A stretch of DNA of 64,000 nucleotides from Erythroxylum novogranatense (lineage: Eukaryota > Streptophyta > Magnoliopsida > Malpighiales > Erythroxylaceae). This document shows positions 50,533 through 61,739 of this stretch, piece after piece. Below the pieces are notes generated by a model that saw nothing but the letters and a program-made list of their open reading frames with translations, did not search any database and was not told the DNA's origin. The stretch spans positions 62,249,567-62,313,566 of the forward strand of contig CM057227.1 of NCBI GenBank assembly GCA_029891385.1. Direction: 5' to 3'. Position 1 is the stretch's first letter. Every line of letters begins with the position of its first letter. Made by a program: the position numbers and the translations under genes.

Positions 50533-50549
50533 TGAGTTTTACGAACTCA
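50533..50549 (-). other. Conserved LTR hairpin, copy in F
   Basis: TGAGTT and AACTCA arms around a five-base loop. Confidence 0.6.
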
Positions 50550-53033
50550 ATGAGGTAATCATCATTGATGGTTCACTCAATTCATGCAACACAACAATTC
50601 ATATAACATACAATCACATTTTCGCATAATTGATCATATACCACATTCTCACTTGACCATAGGAAATTTTGCATTTCAATCAATCAAACATTCTTCAAAA
50701 AAATGCATATGAAATGCTCATGAGACTCTTTTCTAATTGTTACGTTGTTGTGACCGAGTGTCTAAACTGTCTCGTATCTATTTTGGATACAGGACTCATT
50801 AATAACTGTCTCTTATTTGACGAGGATAAAGGGATCATTTTACATAATGACCCTTAAGCTTTTAATCATTGTCTGAGCTCAAGGCTCTTTTCACACTTTG
50901 AGTTTTAAGCTCTAATTAGTGGATACTCTGGTCACAACTGCCATTATCTGATTGTGCATTCATGTATGGAATGCCTCTATCACAATCAATCATATGATGA
51001 AGCACATAGTTCTTCATATTCACATTCAAACAGCACTTCAATATACATTCCACATTTCACAATCATCAGACCTTCTGTTCGAAAATCAACACAAATCAAT
51101 TCACATTCATTTATCATTCAAAGCATAATTTAAACAAACAATAATTGAGAGAAATCGTCTAGGTTACTCACAAGTTGCTCCCAAAGCTAATGCCTCAAAG
51201 TTCCGGCAACGTCTAGATGTTGATGTTCCAGTCGCTCCTTTATATCAAACAACATAAACATATATCATAATTTGCAAAATTATGAGTGTTTAATAATGCA
51301 CATGTATGAAATGAATTATGTATAATGCATGTTCATGTCAATCCCAGATATCTTTCCATCAATTTCACCACAAAATCATTCTCATTTCAAAACTCATCCA
51401 AGTATAAATTATACTTAGGTTTAAGCCTCCCTAAAACTATTAAAATCTCAATTCCTTTCTCATTGAATCACTTCAGATTTTTCCAAGACACACTTTCAAG
51501 ACTACTATTCACATTCAATCAAAAGGTGAAACTGAAGTAATTTGGTCATACACTCTTCTAAAAAAGTGTTCCTCTATGTATTATGTTTCTATTGACACCA
51601 AAATCACTCATTTTGGTTCATTAATTTGGAAGATATACCTCAAATATTTTTAGACTCAATTCGACTTTCATATGATTTGTAGCCTTATTTCTCTAGTTTA
51701 CTCCAAATCAAAAATTATCTCATTTGGAATCCTACAGATCCAAATATAATCAAAATACTTAAGTGTGTTCAATAAGATATTCCTTTTTCCACTGTTCCAA
51801 CAAATTCCACACTTTCATTTGATCAAACCTTTTCAAATAAATTCATAATGTTATCAATTTTTGTTAAGAGATAGAAAATGTGTTAGGAATCTATTAGTTT
51901 AAGAATCAAGTCATTTGGAAGTCTAAAGAAGAAGTTATGGTCAAAAGAAGCAAGACTATTCAGTTTGTAAATATCTCTCGACTGTACAACAACACAGCCA
52001 CTATTGGAGAGCACAGTGACTTGAAGTGACAAATAAACATTAGTCTTGCAATTAACTCATGGGTTTGAGAGAGGAAAGTCACAAGGGTGCAGGAGTCACG
52101 GGCGTGAGGGGAACATGGGTGTGAAAGAGTCATGGGTGTGAGAGATAAAGACAAAAATTGGGCGAGAGCATAAATCAGACTCGTCCCATATTTATCACTC
52201 AATATCTCTCAATTCATTTCATATGGCTATGATTTTTGTGAGAGATAAAACAATATCTTACGATTCCAATGGTTTCAATCTCATCTTATTTGGAGGTTGG
52301 ACTAAGAAGATATTGCCAAAAAACCATTAGATGTTCATTACCCCTAGAAACTTCAAAGTCGCCATCGTGCTTTTCCTATGAATCACCAAGCACGACGGTG
52401 CAAATCCAATATTCTCAAAAAGGCACATTTTTGCTATACCTCAAGGTCACCGTCGTGCATCGCCTAAATTCTCAAAAGTCAAGCACGACGATGCATTTCC
52501 ACTTCTTCTTCTCCATCGAAATCTCAACTTCTAAACTCCATAACTTTTGATCCAAAACTCCAAAATTTACATACTTTATATCAATGGAAAGCTAAAAGAG
52601 AAATCTACAATTTTCAAGAGAAAATTTTGTTCAAATCTATCTAGATCAATACAGTTTATTCATGGAAGTTTCTGATCAAAATTTTAACTCTCTTAACTAT
52701 TCATTCCCAGTAACTTCTCAGATGACTTCCATTCATTAAAATCCAATACTTCAATTTTGATTTCTTATCTTTCTACTCTATTTCATTAAAATCATTCACC
52801 ATAAATTCATACTACCACTAAATATGCAAGTTTAATCAAATTATCAAAATTATCAAAAAAAATCAATAGTTGAACTATTCATGTTCTGCATTTTCAACTT
52901 TTATACATGTGCTTTATTTTCTCTTCAACTTTCATTTATACACTCGTTCCCATCTCAGACCATCATTTTACAAGTACTCTTCACCTCAAAAAAATCATTT
53001 TCTTGCTCATCTCTAAGGAACTCACCTACTCAT

Positions 53034-53064
53034 ACACACACACACACACACATATATATATACA
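53034..53064. repeat. CA/TA microsatellite in F
   Basis: A short CA run followed by a TA run. Confidence 0.9.
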
Positions 53065-54431
53065 TGTACTGTGAATAGAAAACAAAGCATATCAACATGT
53101 CACCTTTTCATACTATAATTTTCTACACTAATCCCATACACCATTTCATTTCTATTTCAATCTCCAAAAATTATTTCTACATCACCTTATCACTAATAAT
53201 CTATCAAACACTAAATAACACTATATCCATATTTTCCCATCCTATTTACACAATATTCATAAATATACACATAAATGCCATATTCATGCAATTGATAGTA
53301 AATTCATCAAATTTATTTCATAAATCCACAACTCTAAAGGATTTACTCAATACTTATTTGTTAAAAATTCCAAGATCTACAAATATTCCAAAGCCCTAAA
53401 CTCCATGCAAATTCACATATTCAACTGTGTAAAATAACCAGCTTCTAGTTTTTCTTGGGTAGAAAAGACAAATAGCAGTGTGGTAGAGGTGTGGGATAAG
53501 AAAAAAAAAAACAAGAAATCTCTCAAAAAGATTTTGGTGAGCAACTTTGTGTATTGGAAAGAAATTTGAAAAAGGTGGTTATGAAGAAGGTATCTGGAAA
53601 TAACACTAAGCCTTTTTCAACTCTTACACAGCTATAACTTACTTCTAACAATTTACCAAAGCCACTTAACTAAGTTAGTGACACTTGTCACTTTTATAAG
53701 GTCTAAGCCTAACCAAGTTCCTTTTGAACTAATTTCTTCAACTCTCATCTTTACGATCGAATTATCTCCAATATTCTTTTGATTCCTTTTTCTTATTTTT
53801 TCAAAAAAATTTGAAAAGTATTCCTAAATTCACCATAATTCAAAAAATACAACAATTCCACTAACCTATAAAATTTTCAATAAAAATAAACTTCAAAATT
53901 CTCAAAAATAACACAATTCAATCCAATTATACCCAGAATTATCCATGAATGCATGCACAACTTTTTCATGTGCAAAATTTCACTATTCACATGTATGTAT
54001 ATGCCATATTATGCATGAGTATGCAAAAATGCATTTCTAAGCTCTCATTAATCACTCATATTTACTATTCTAACCTCCCCGTAGGTGATGGGATGTTACA
54101 AGGGACTTGCGACATGAAACAAAGTGCACGTAGTAGCGTGGGACAGAGCAGAAACATGTACAAAAACATAGTACAAAAGGACAAGGCAGAAGGTGAAAAG
54201 TGTAGCGTAGCAGTCCAGTCCACACCAAAGAGCAGTCCACGCCAAGGAGCAATGCAGTAGCTAGCAAGGAAAAGAAACATCGATGTTTTCAAAAGCTGAA
54301 ACATGGGTTTAAAAAGAGGGTACTGTAGATGGACCAAAAATGAAAATTGAAAAAAAATGAGAGAACAGTATCATGAGAAATAAATAGAGAAGAGCTTGTG
54401 ATAGAAAAAGAAGAGTGGAAAGTTGACAGCT

Positions 54432-54468
54432 TTGGAGCTTGGAGCTTGGAGCTTGGAGCTTAGAGCTT
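54432..54468. repeat. TTGGAGC tandem repeat
   Basis: About five 7-bp units (TTGGAGC, the last one TTAGAGC) inside LTR T. Confidence 0.9.
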
Positions 54469-55570
54469 ACTTCCTTGCCTCCACGGAGAATCATGCAGCA
54501 TCGTCCTTATAGCTATAGCCTTTTGCAGTTATTTTGAATTATTGCAATATTCATACACCTTTTATCTTGATAATTCGTTCTTCGGCTTTCCTTTTCATTT
54601 TTGCTTGCTTTTTCTACCTCAATGGCCAAATGCTTTAATTTCCAACTCATTAGTTTAATGTTTAGTTTAATTCTTTCTTTAGTTTAATGTCTTTTTTATT
54701 ATTTGAACTTGGGATTTTGATTAATGAATGGATTTGGTTTAATTTTTGAACATTGATTTAATTTAATTAAGTATGGTTTATGTTTATTTAGTCTTTGTTT
54801 TGATTAATTTAATTATGTGTGGCTAGTTGAAGATATGGGAAGGATTAAGGATGAAAATTGTGAGATTTTGAATTTGGTTTTGCTTAATTTGGTTTATCTA
54901 GACTTAGGTTGGTTTAGGACTTTATGTAAAATGGCATGGATTAAGTGTTATCCTTAGGATTGATCACCCCTTAGGTAATTCCCTAATCCTAAAACTAGGA
55001 ATGAGCATGTGATTATGTAATAGTCTATAGCGATTCCCAAAAGAAGCAATAGGTCAGTTGGATTTGTTAGGATGTTTAATTAACTAATATGTGGTCCCAT
55101 ACCTTTAGGTTACACTTTCTGAGCTTGCACGTTAGTGGCCTAAGTTAGTTATTCCTTAGTACTTAAAGCTTCTCCACTATTAAATCTAGGGAGTTTGCTT
55201 TAGGTTATAGATAGAAATAGGGGCATTTTTAAAGCTTGTTAGATTTACGTAAGTTAAAGGAACTAAGAGGTTGAGAACTTATTTGAACCTATAGGCTAAC
55301 ACCATAGCTAGAATGTCATTTATCTAGATTCGAGGATCAATAATCATTCCTGAATCTCAATGATATCTTCGGACCATTTCTTTATTATTGTTAGTAATCT
55401 TTTCGTGTTTTGTTTTGTGTTTGTTAAATCTTAGTCTCTTTAGCTTTCATCATTCCAAGGGTTTTTGTTTTCCTTTCCTTTACAGCATAAGAGATAACAG
55501 TTCACCCAAGCTCCCTGAGGATTCGACCCTAACTCACCCTAGCTACGTAGTTAGGTTAGTTAGGTATTTT

Positions 55571-55605
55571 ATTATTTGGTAGCTTATGACGAGCTACCAA
55601 ATAAT
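55571..55605. other. 14-bp inverted repeat at the end of LTR T
   Basis: ATTATTTGGTAGCT, loop TATGACG, AGCTACCAAATAAT: a perfect 14-pair stem ending 9 bp before the LTR end. Suited to an RNA hairpin or terminator-like structure; the role is unknown. Confidence 0.8.
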
Positions 55606-56127
55606 GTACCATCAATAATGCAAAATTGAGATGCACATTCTAATTATCACATACTAATACTAATAATATTATCTTTAAACTTTATTTGAAACTTTTATTA
55701 GGAAAAATCTCAATCAAAGCGACTGTAGTGTGTTACCAAACACTGAACCTACCACATGAAATATGAAAACCTCAAGTATCTCCCTCATGCTAAGTTCGTA
55801 GCACGAAAATTCACTCAAAACTGGCTTTAGAATGTCCTATTCCCTTTTTATAGAGTGAAATTACTAATGTAATAAATTCAAAAAAATTAAAAACTCACTT
55901 CGTGAATTCCTCAGACCTAATAATTGACCTCAAAAAACCCCAGATATCTTTATCATAATTCTAAAAGTTCGATATTTTTTTATCCTATAGTGCACTGACA
56001 TCAATAATCATTGTAGCGTTGACATTAGCAACACACAAGTAGTACGTCAGCATTGCGTCTGTTAAGGAAGTGGGCATGCGCTACAGAAGCACCTTTGGTT
56101 ACTTCATGCACGCGCCTCATGCGCAAC

Positions 56128-56175
56128 CACGTGCACCTTATCCAAATGTCACGTGTTTGGCATGCACTCCACGTG
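56128..56175. promoter_or_regulatory. Cluster of three CACGTG (G-box) motifs
   Basis: CACGTG at 56128-56133, 56150-56155 and 56170-56175; the last lies in the perfect palindrome CTCCACGTGGAG (56167-56178). G-boxes bind plant bZIP and bHLH factors, but no gene start is evident nearby. Confidence 0.4.
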
Positions 56176-57446
56176 GAGATGTGCTTGTCGACACTGACAT
56201 GTGTGCCATAGGTGCTAGACACATGTTTAGTCCAGCTTTGCCCATTTGTCTAGTTTATGTAACACACAACACACCTCTGACGGTTTTCATCACCTTATCA
56301 AAAAATCGCAATTTTTTGAGATATTTGGGCCTATTTTTCTAGCTCCCAGTGTTGTTTTCAACACGTTTTTCAACACTAACCACATTTAGCATACTATCAA
56401 GCCTCAATTTGCAAGAAAAAATTAAAAAAAATGAAACTTTATTCTTCGAAACCCTTATGCAGAAAAATTGAAAATCCTTCATTTTTAGCCACCTGATCAC
56501 GTAACTGCTTTGATACCACGTGTAACACTTAACATGAGCTTTAGTTACGTACTCCAAATCGAACATGAAAGGGAAATAATGAAGAAATGTAAAAATGTCT
56601 GATTTTGGTTCCATAATTCTGATCTGTACTAATCAGGTTTTATTTTTCTAACTTTGCCCAATTAACCCAGATCTTTTATTGAGCCACTTTATTATTTTTA
56701 TCTGAATCAAATTTATGTAACTTAATCGATAAATTATTAAACTGTAAGAATGCAATTAATTGTCGTCTGCCTTTACAGGGAAATATCTAGCATACTCCTT
56801 GTCCTGTTTAATATTGCCCAACTACCTTGGTACCAAGGGGCAGCACAGAGTGAAGGGCTAAGTAACCTTCTTTCTCTCTTCCTGTCCTCTTTCTCTCGCA
56901 AATCATGTGACGGAAACAACGTTTACTTTCTGATTCATCAGCTTCAAACCTTATTGGGAAATGTCTTCTCAGGAACTCTTATCATTCTCTTGTTTATATT
57001 GCCAAAGCATGGGCTTTTATCAACTTTGTCCACTCTGATTTCACAAATAGGTCTACTTGTATACGACATAAAACACCTTTGATATTGCAATTGAACAATC
57101 TTAGGCCATAAGAGATGATGATCATCCTGAGACCTATCTTGAAAGAAGTAATCCATTTTTCTACAGCTACTCTTTTGTGTTGCGTTTGTTTTCCCAAGAA
57201 TTTTAGAATCTTGGTTTGAATGGTTATATATGCATCATTCTGAAATCTAACCATGGTTTGAAATACAGGTGGAGTTATTGAGGCACATTTAGCATGTGGT
57301 CAAATTGCATTTGGTGTTTGGTTTGAAGAAAGACTTCCTCTGGGTCAATTTATATGGGGCCGAAGCAAAGAGTCTTAATTTAGGAAAGTTACACTCTTGT
57401 CGAATTTTTAAAGAGATCTAATAGTAATAATAATTTACGTTATAAA

Positions 57447-57447
<1 letters not shown>

Positions 57448-57480
<33 letters not shown>
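57448..57480. repeat. ATT trinucleotide microsatellite
   Basis: About eleven TTA/ATT units. Confidence 0.95.
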
Positions 57481-58486
57481 GATATGAAATAATGATTGTC
57501 ATAAAAATGGGTGGTGAGGACTAGATATTTAGAAGGAATTGAAAGAGTGGCACAACTAATCGGGTTTTTTTCTCATCCTCGATGAGATAAGGCCTAGATT
57601 GTGATTTTGAATTTCTTTTTATTATTGGCAGGATCGGACATCCCAATTTTTATGAAATCTTTTCTTCTTGATTATGAAATATTTTATGCATATAAATGGT
57701 TATGCCCCTGATTCATTAAAGTACCTAAGATAAGATTAATTGTTTGTTACACATGAAATGGCTTCATTCTTTTTTATTCTTAGTCTGCTTGGCTTGAAGC
57801 TCTCTTGCATTGTAATTGGTGTTAAACTTTGCTCATTTTAACTCATTTATTAGTTTGTGCTTCCATTGGAATTGATCTTTGAATTTTTGACAAATTAATT
57901 TACTAATATTAGTAAAGTTAAGAATCAATAATAGCACAAAACCATAAGTTAGAATCTCACTTAATCCAACAAAAATGCCTATTATAATATTGTTTCTTGT
58001 TCTGGCCGACATGAATCAATGGCTAGTAATGACAATCAGATATTTGAATGAAGAAGCCTATATGAACCCGAGTGGTGGAAATGCATAACCTAAATCAAGA
58101 CAGCTAAGAGATCATTGTATTCAGTTTCAAAATAATAGGACTTGTAGTTTATCAAGTTCTTAGAATTATCTAATCTAAGAATGATTATTTTAAGTAACAA
58201 ACAGATTTATAAGGTTAATGTCATAATTAGTGGCAAACAAATTTAAGAGAAATTAATTTAGTGAAGGCAACTTTAGACTTGAAATTCACTATACGTCAAA
58301 TATTTCCCAAGGTTTGAGGTGGCAATATCTAAGGATGTACTTTATCAGTCAACCAAAATTCATTTATGATCTAATTCAAGAATGTTGGTTATGCAAAGTC
58401 AACTAGCTTTCCTTTTTGTGGAGCATTACATTTTTTTTTATCTGTTGTTAATTTGTTAAAGTGAACCACCCATGCATGTTTTACTA

Positions 58487-58492
58487 TTTATT
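58487..58492 (-). terminator. Possible polyadenylation signal of the PPR gene
   Basis: AATAAA on the minus strand, about 220 bp after the stop codon. Such motifs are common in AT-rich DNA, so this is only a candidate. Confidence 0.3.
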
Positions 58493-58709
58493 GCTTTTAC
58501 AAGCTGGAATAATGCGGGAAGTTATGTCGAAGTCCATTCATTCCAAGGAAGTTCTATAAATATTAAATAGTACTTTGATTCAGTAATGTTCTTTGACGAT
58601 CACATATTAAAACAAAATCAATCTTCCAAAATGAGTACAAGTACCACCTATGGCCTTAGGAGTTGCAATATAGAGAAATAGGCAATATCGTTTCTTTGTT
58701 GTCCCAGAA

Positions 58710-60608
58710 TCATCCCAAGAGCTTCATGTCCTCACCGAGCAAGTACAAGACAAAGTAAATGCTTTCCGAATCGGTATGAGATTTATCTCCCATGACAAAC
58801 TCGTGCACTTCAGATTCTAACTCAACCCAGCTGGATCCTTTGTTCTTTCTAACTCGATTATCCCTTATCATTGTTCTCAATTTACCAACATCGTCCCATC
58901 TTCCAGCAGCAGCATATATATTAGACAAAAGAATATAGTTGCCAGAGTTTTTTGGCTCAATCATGAACAATTCAGTTGCTGCAACTTCAGCCAGTTCAAC
59001 ATTGCGATGAACTCTACATGCTGCAAGTAAAGCACCCCATACCATTGGACTAGGTGCCATTGGCATGTTGTTTACAAGATTATGTGCCTCTTCAAGGCAC
59101 CCAGCACGGCCAAGGAGATCAACAACACAAGCATAATGCTTTTCAGAAGGTTGAATTCCATACTCATCCTTCATCTGCTTGAAAAAGATTCTGCCCTCAT
59201 TGGCACGTCCAGCGTGATTACAAGCAGTCAAGACCCCTAGAAAGGCCAATGCATCAGGTTCTATATTTGCCTTCTGCATCTTATAAAAGAAAGAAATAGC
59301 ATGTTGACTTAATCCATGATTTGCAAAAGCTGTTATCATTGTGGTATAACAAAGCAAGTCTTTTCGATCAACCATTTCAAACACTTCAACAGCCCTTTCA
59401 ATGCTTCCACATTTTGCATACATGTCTATCAAACTGGTAGCTATATGCAGATTACTTAAAAGTGAAAATCCTTCAAATTCTTGGATAACTGACTCAGCTA
59501 TGTGTAGAATTCCTAACTGAGAACAAGCTGAAATGATTATTAAAATAAAAGTCTCATCTGGTTTTAAACCATATTCCTTGAAGTACTTGTACAAATGCAA
59601 AGCGCTATGAGGTTTCCCAATCTTGGAATACCCTCCAATAATGGTAGACCATGCAACCAGGTTCTTCTCCGCCATCTGATCAAACAAGCACCTAGCATTG
59701 TCCAAATCTTCGACTTGAATATAACCATCCATCATTAAGACCCAAGATGCAACATTTTTACTTGGCATGCTTTCAAAAAACTCTCTTGCAGCTTGTAAAT
59801 TTCCTGCTTTACAATACCCTGAGATCATCAAGTTGTGAATCCTAACATCACAAATTGGCATGGATTCAACTATATGCCGAGCAGAAGCAACATCACCAGC
59901 ATCCAGATAACTGGAAACCATCACATTCCATGATGTTAAGTCCTTTGTGGGCATTCTCTCAAAAAGAGCCCTTGCCTGCACCATGTCCCCAGCCCTTACA
60001 TATCCCTGAATCATACTGGTCCATGAGATCACATCTCTTTCTTCCATCCGGTTAAAAAAGTGCAGCGCAATATCCAGAATTCCATTATTTCCATACCCAA
60101 AAACCATTGAATTCCACGTAACAACATCTCTCTCCTCCATCTCCTCAAATAACTGCCTTGCAAGATCCACTTCCCCACATCTCATAAACAAATCAATGAA
60201 CGCATTCTGCACTATCAGATCACACCCAACCCCTAATTTCAACGCACTTCCTTGGAGAACCTGCCCATCTTTCTTCTTTTCTAGCCTAGCCAAAGCTTTT
60301 AGCACCGAAGCAATGGTGAAATTCAAAGGAGTAACAGACTCTCTACGCATCCGGATAAAGATGAGGAGCGCATCTTCATATCGTTTACCTTCAACAAATC
60401 CATGAACCAAAGCTGACCAAAGATATGAGTTCGGTTCAGGAAGTTGATCGAACAGCTTCTGTGCGTAACATATGGCACCAAAACGAGAGTAGAGGCGGAG
60501 AATTTTGTTGAGCGCGAGATCAGAGGAGGGGATGGAGGCGGAGACTAAGAGATGGGCATGAATAGATTTGAGGGTTCTGAGAGATGGACACTTTTTTATA
60601 AGATTCAT
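58710..60608 (-). CDS. Pentatricopeptide repeat protein, PLS class, E subgroup
   Basis: Single-exon gene of 632 codons, as is common for plant PPR genes. PLS-class proteins bind chosen RNA sites in mitochondria or plastids, usually for C-to-U editing. Repeats fill residues about 28-520. Six S-type motifs of about 31 residues stand in a row from residue 159 (each with a D/N-V/L...W/H...M/I-I/V...Y core). The E domain begins at about residue 523 (VWGALLAACRVHRNVELAE) and continues through NSGNYILLSNIYAAAGRW and KGSSWVELESEVHEF. The protein ends shortly after GDKSHTDSESIY, so there is no DYW deaminase; partners would have to supply it. The N terminus, MNLIKKCPSLRTLKSIHAHL, is short for a targeting peptide, so the organelle is unsure. 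The only undamaged large reading frame in the window; the exact editing target is unknown. Confidence 0.95.
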   Translation of the reverse strand: MNLIKKCPSLRTLKSIHAHLLVSASIPSSDLALNKILRLYSRFGAICYAQKLFDQLPEPNSYLWSALVHGFVEGKRYEDALLIFIRMRRESVTPLNFTIASVLKALARLEKKKDGQVLQGSALKLGVGCDLIVQNAFIDLFMRCGEVDLARQLFEEMEERDVVTWNSMVFGYGNNGILDIALHFFNRMEERDVISWTSMIQGYVRAGDMVQARALFERMPTKDLTSWNVMVSSYLDAGDVASARHIVESMPICDVRIHNLMISGYCKAGNLQAAREFFESMPSKNVASWVLMMDGYIQVEDLDNARCLFDQMAEKNLVAWSTIIGGYSKIGKPHSALHLYKYFKEYGLKPDETFILIIISACSQLGILHIAESVIQEFEGFSLLSNLHIATSLIDMYAKCGSIERAVEVFEMVDRKDLLCYTTMITAFANHGLSQHAISFFYKMQKANIEPDALAFLGVLTACNHAGRANEGRIFFKQMKDEYGIQPSEKHYACVVDLLGRAGCLEEAHNLVNNMPMAPSPMVWGALLAACRVHRNVELAEVAATELFMIEPKNSGNYILLSNIYAAAGRWDDVGKLRTMIRDNRVRKNKGSSWVELESEVHEFVMGDKSHTDSESIYFVLYLLGEDMKLLG

Positions 60609-60618
60609 TGCAGTTCAT
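60520..60618 (-). promoter_or_regulatory. Upstream ATG with a short overlapping frame at the PPR start
   Basis: An ATG at 60616-60618, 10 nt before the PPR ATG and in another frame, opens 32 codons that overlap the PPR start and stop at TGA (60520-60522). Both ATGs have G at position -3. If the leader includes it, this frame could lower PPR translation; the transcript start is unknown. Confidence 0.4.
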
Positions 60619-61739
60619 GGCCGCCAAAATGCACATCAAGGGTCAGAATTTGGTAAAAAGTTCCACTCTATGACAATAATCTATGTAAAAAATAAATCAA
60701 AACAGTTAATTTTATATTCTTTAGGAAAGAAAGAAAGAACTGAATTAAGTCATAAAATGCAAACAAGTTCACTTACAAAAGATATAAAAGCATTATCAAT
60801 CTAGAGAGGATTACTATGTCAAAGAAAAGAGAAAGATGTGTACATTCCAATTGAACTTCCTAGACTCCATGCTTGTGAATGCTAATTTGATGAACTGTAT
60901 GAGTTGATTATAAAGTTGGTCTTTGACATTTGTCCTGATTCCTGAAAGATGCGATCATTTCTCTGGTATCATATTGGTATAAGATAAAACACCATTTTAC
61001 ACCAGAATAACAAGCTTTTTTAAAACTTCATTTTTAAGTTTTATCGATTTAACTTAATTAAATTACAATATAATCTAAATTCTAATGACTCCTCCTAATT
61101 ACTTTTCTCCATTGTTTATCTTCTTGAAATTTTCACTTGTAACTTATTTGCAACTAGATCAATTTACTTAAGTTCAAAATAACCTTTCCCATATACTTAA
61201 TACCAATGACAAGTATAATGCAGCAACTTATTAAAATTAATATTACAAAATGTATTCCATATCACTAATGATTGCCTTATGTGTGCCAAATTAAGTAAAT
61301 ATCTTTTGTAGAAATTTAAGCATAACCCTAGAGTTATGAATTGATAAAGTTAAAACTACTACCACTTAAGACAGAATATAATTATTTCTAAAAGGATTTG
61401 AAAAGACCCATGAAATCAAATTTTCATACATTAAATAATTCAAAACTAAAACATTTGATTAAAAAATTGATATTTTTAGATACGTTGCACACCTTTTGAT
61501 ACTCATTACAAAACTGTAAACATCCTTAAATATAGTTGACAAATAAAAACATGACTTTAGGAGGATGGCCTTGGTTTGACTGCCTCTAAAATGACCTCCT
61601 AATTCCAGGTAATATCAATCATGTAATATTGATTCCGTCTATATCTCATGTAGCAACATCTCATTACGTAATCTACATAATTTTTAAAAGAACAAATCAT
61701 TATATATGTAGTATTTCATATCAGAAAGGATATCTTTCT
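60619..61739. other. AT-rich region upstream of the PPR gene
   Basis: Contains the presumed PPR promoter. I saw no clear gene, RNA or repeat. The open frame at 60568-60804 on the plus strand is a chance frame. Confidence 0.6.

Larger units (their letters stand above)
50100..54100 (-). mobile_element. F: solo LTR related to H, in reverse orientation
   Basis: Runs from TGTAGCACCCC to GATGTTACA, 4001 bp. On the minus strand it begins TGTAACATCCCATCACC, the family start of H and C, and the middle aligns with the H LTR near 31560-31620 read in reverse. Flanks are AGGGT (50095-50099) and AGGGA (54101-54105), a duplication with one change. There is no interior, so it is a solo LTR. Hairpin at 50533-50549. 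Open frames in it are not genes. Confidence 0.85.
54106..55614 (+). mobile_element. T: Athila/Tat-type LTR, third segment and 3' end
   Basis: Carries CTCCCTGAGGATTCGACCCT (about 55518-55537), very like the conserved end of plant Athila/Tat LTRs, and finishes with ATCA. A strong inverted repeat lies at 55571-55605. No primer-binding site follows, which fits a 3' LTR. A short TTGGAGC repeat is at 54432-54468. Confidence 0.65.
55615..58709. other. Intergenic DNA downstream of the PPR gene
   Basis: No convincing gene. It contains three CACGTG motifs at 56128-56175, a fourth at 56517-56522, and an ATT run (57448-57480). On the minus strand, GTGGTATCAAAGCAG at about 56505-56519 resembles a decayed methionine tRNA primer-binding site, so part may be an old retroelement. 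Short open frames, such as 56750-57082, match nothing I recognise. Confidence 0.6.

Noticed and set aside
56505..56525. Primer-binding-site-like string on the minus strand
   Set aside because: The neighbouring sequence lacks a clear LTR end (it reads TACACG, not CA) and no second LTR was found, so no element was annotated.
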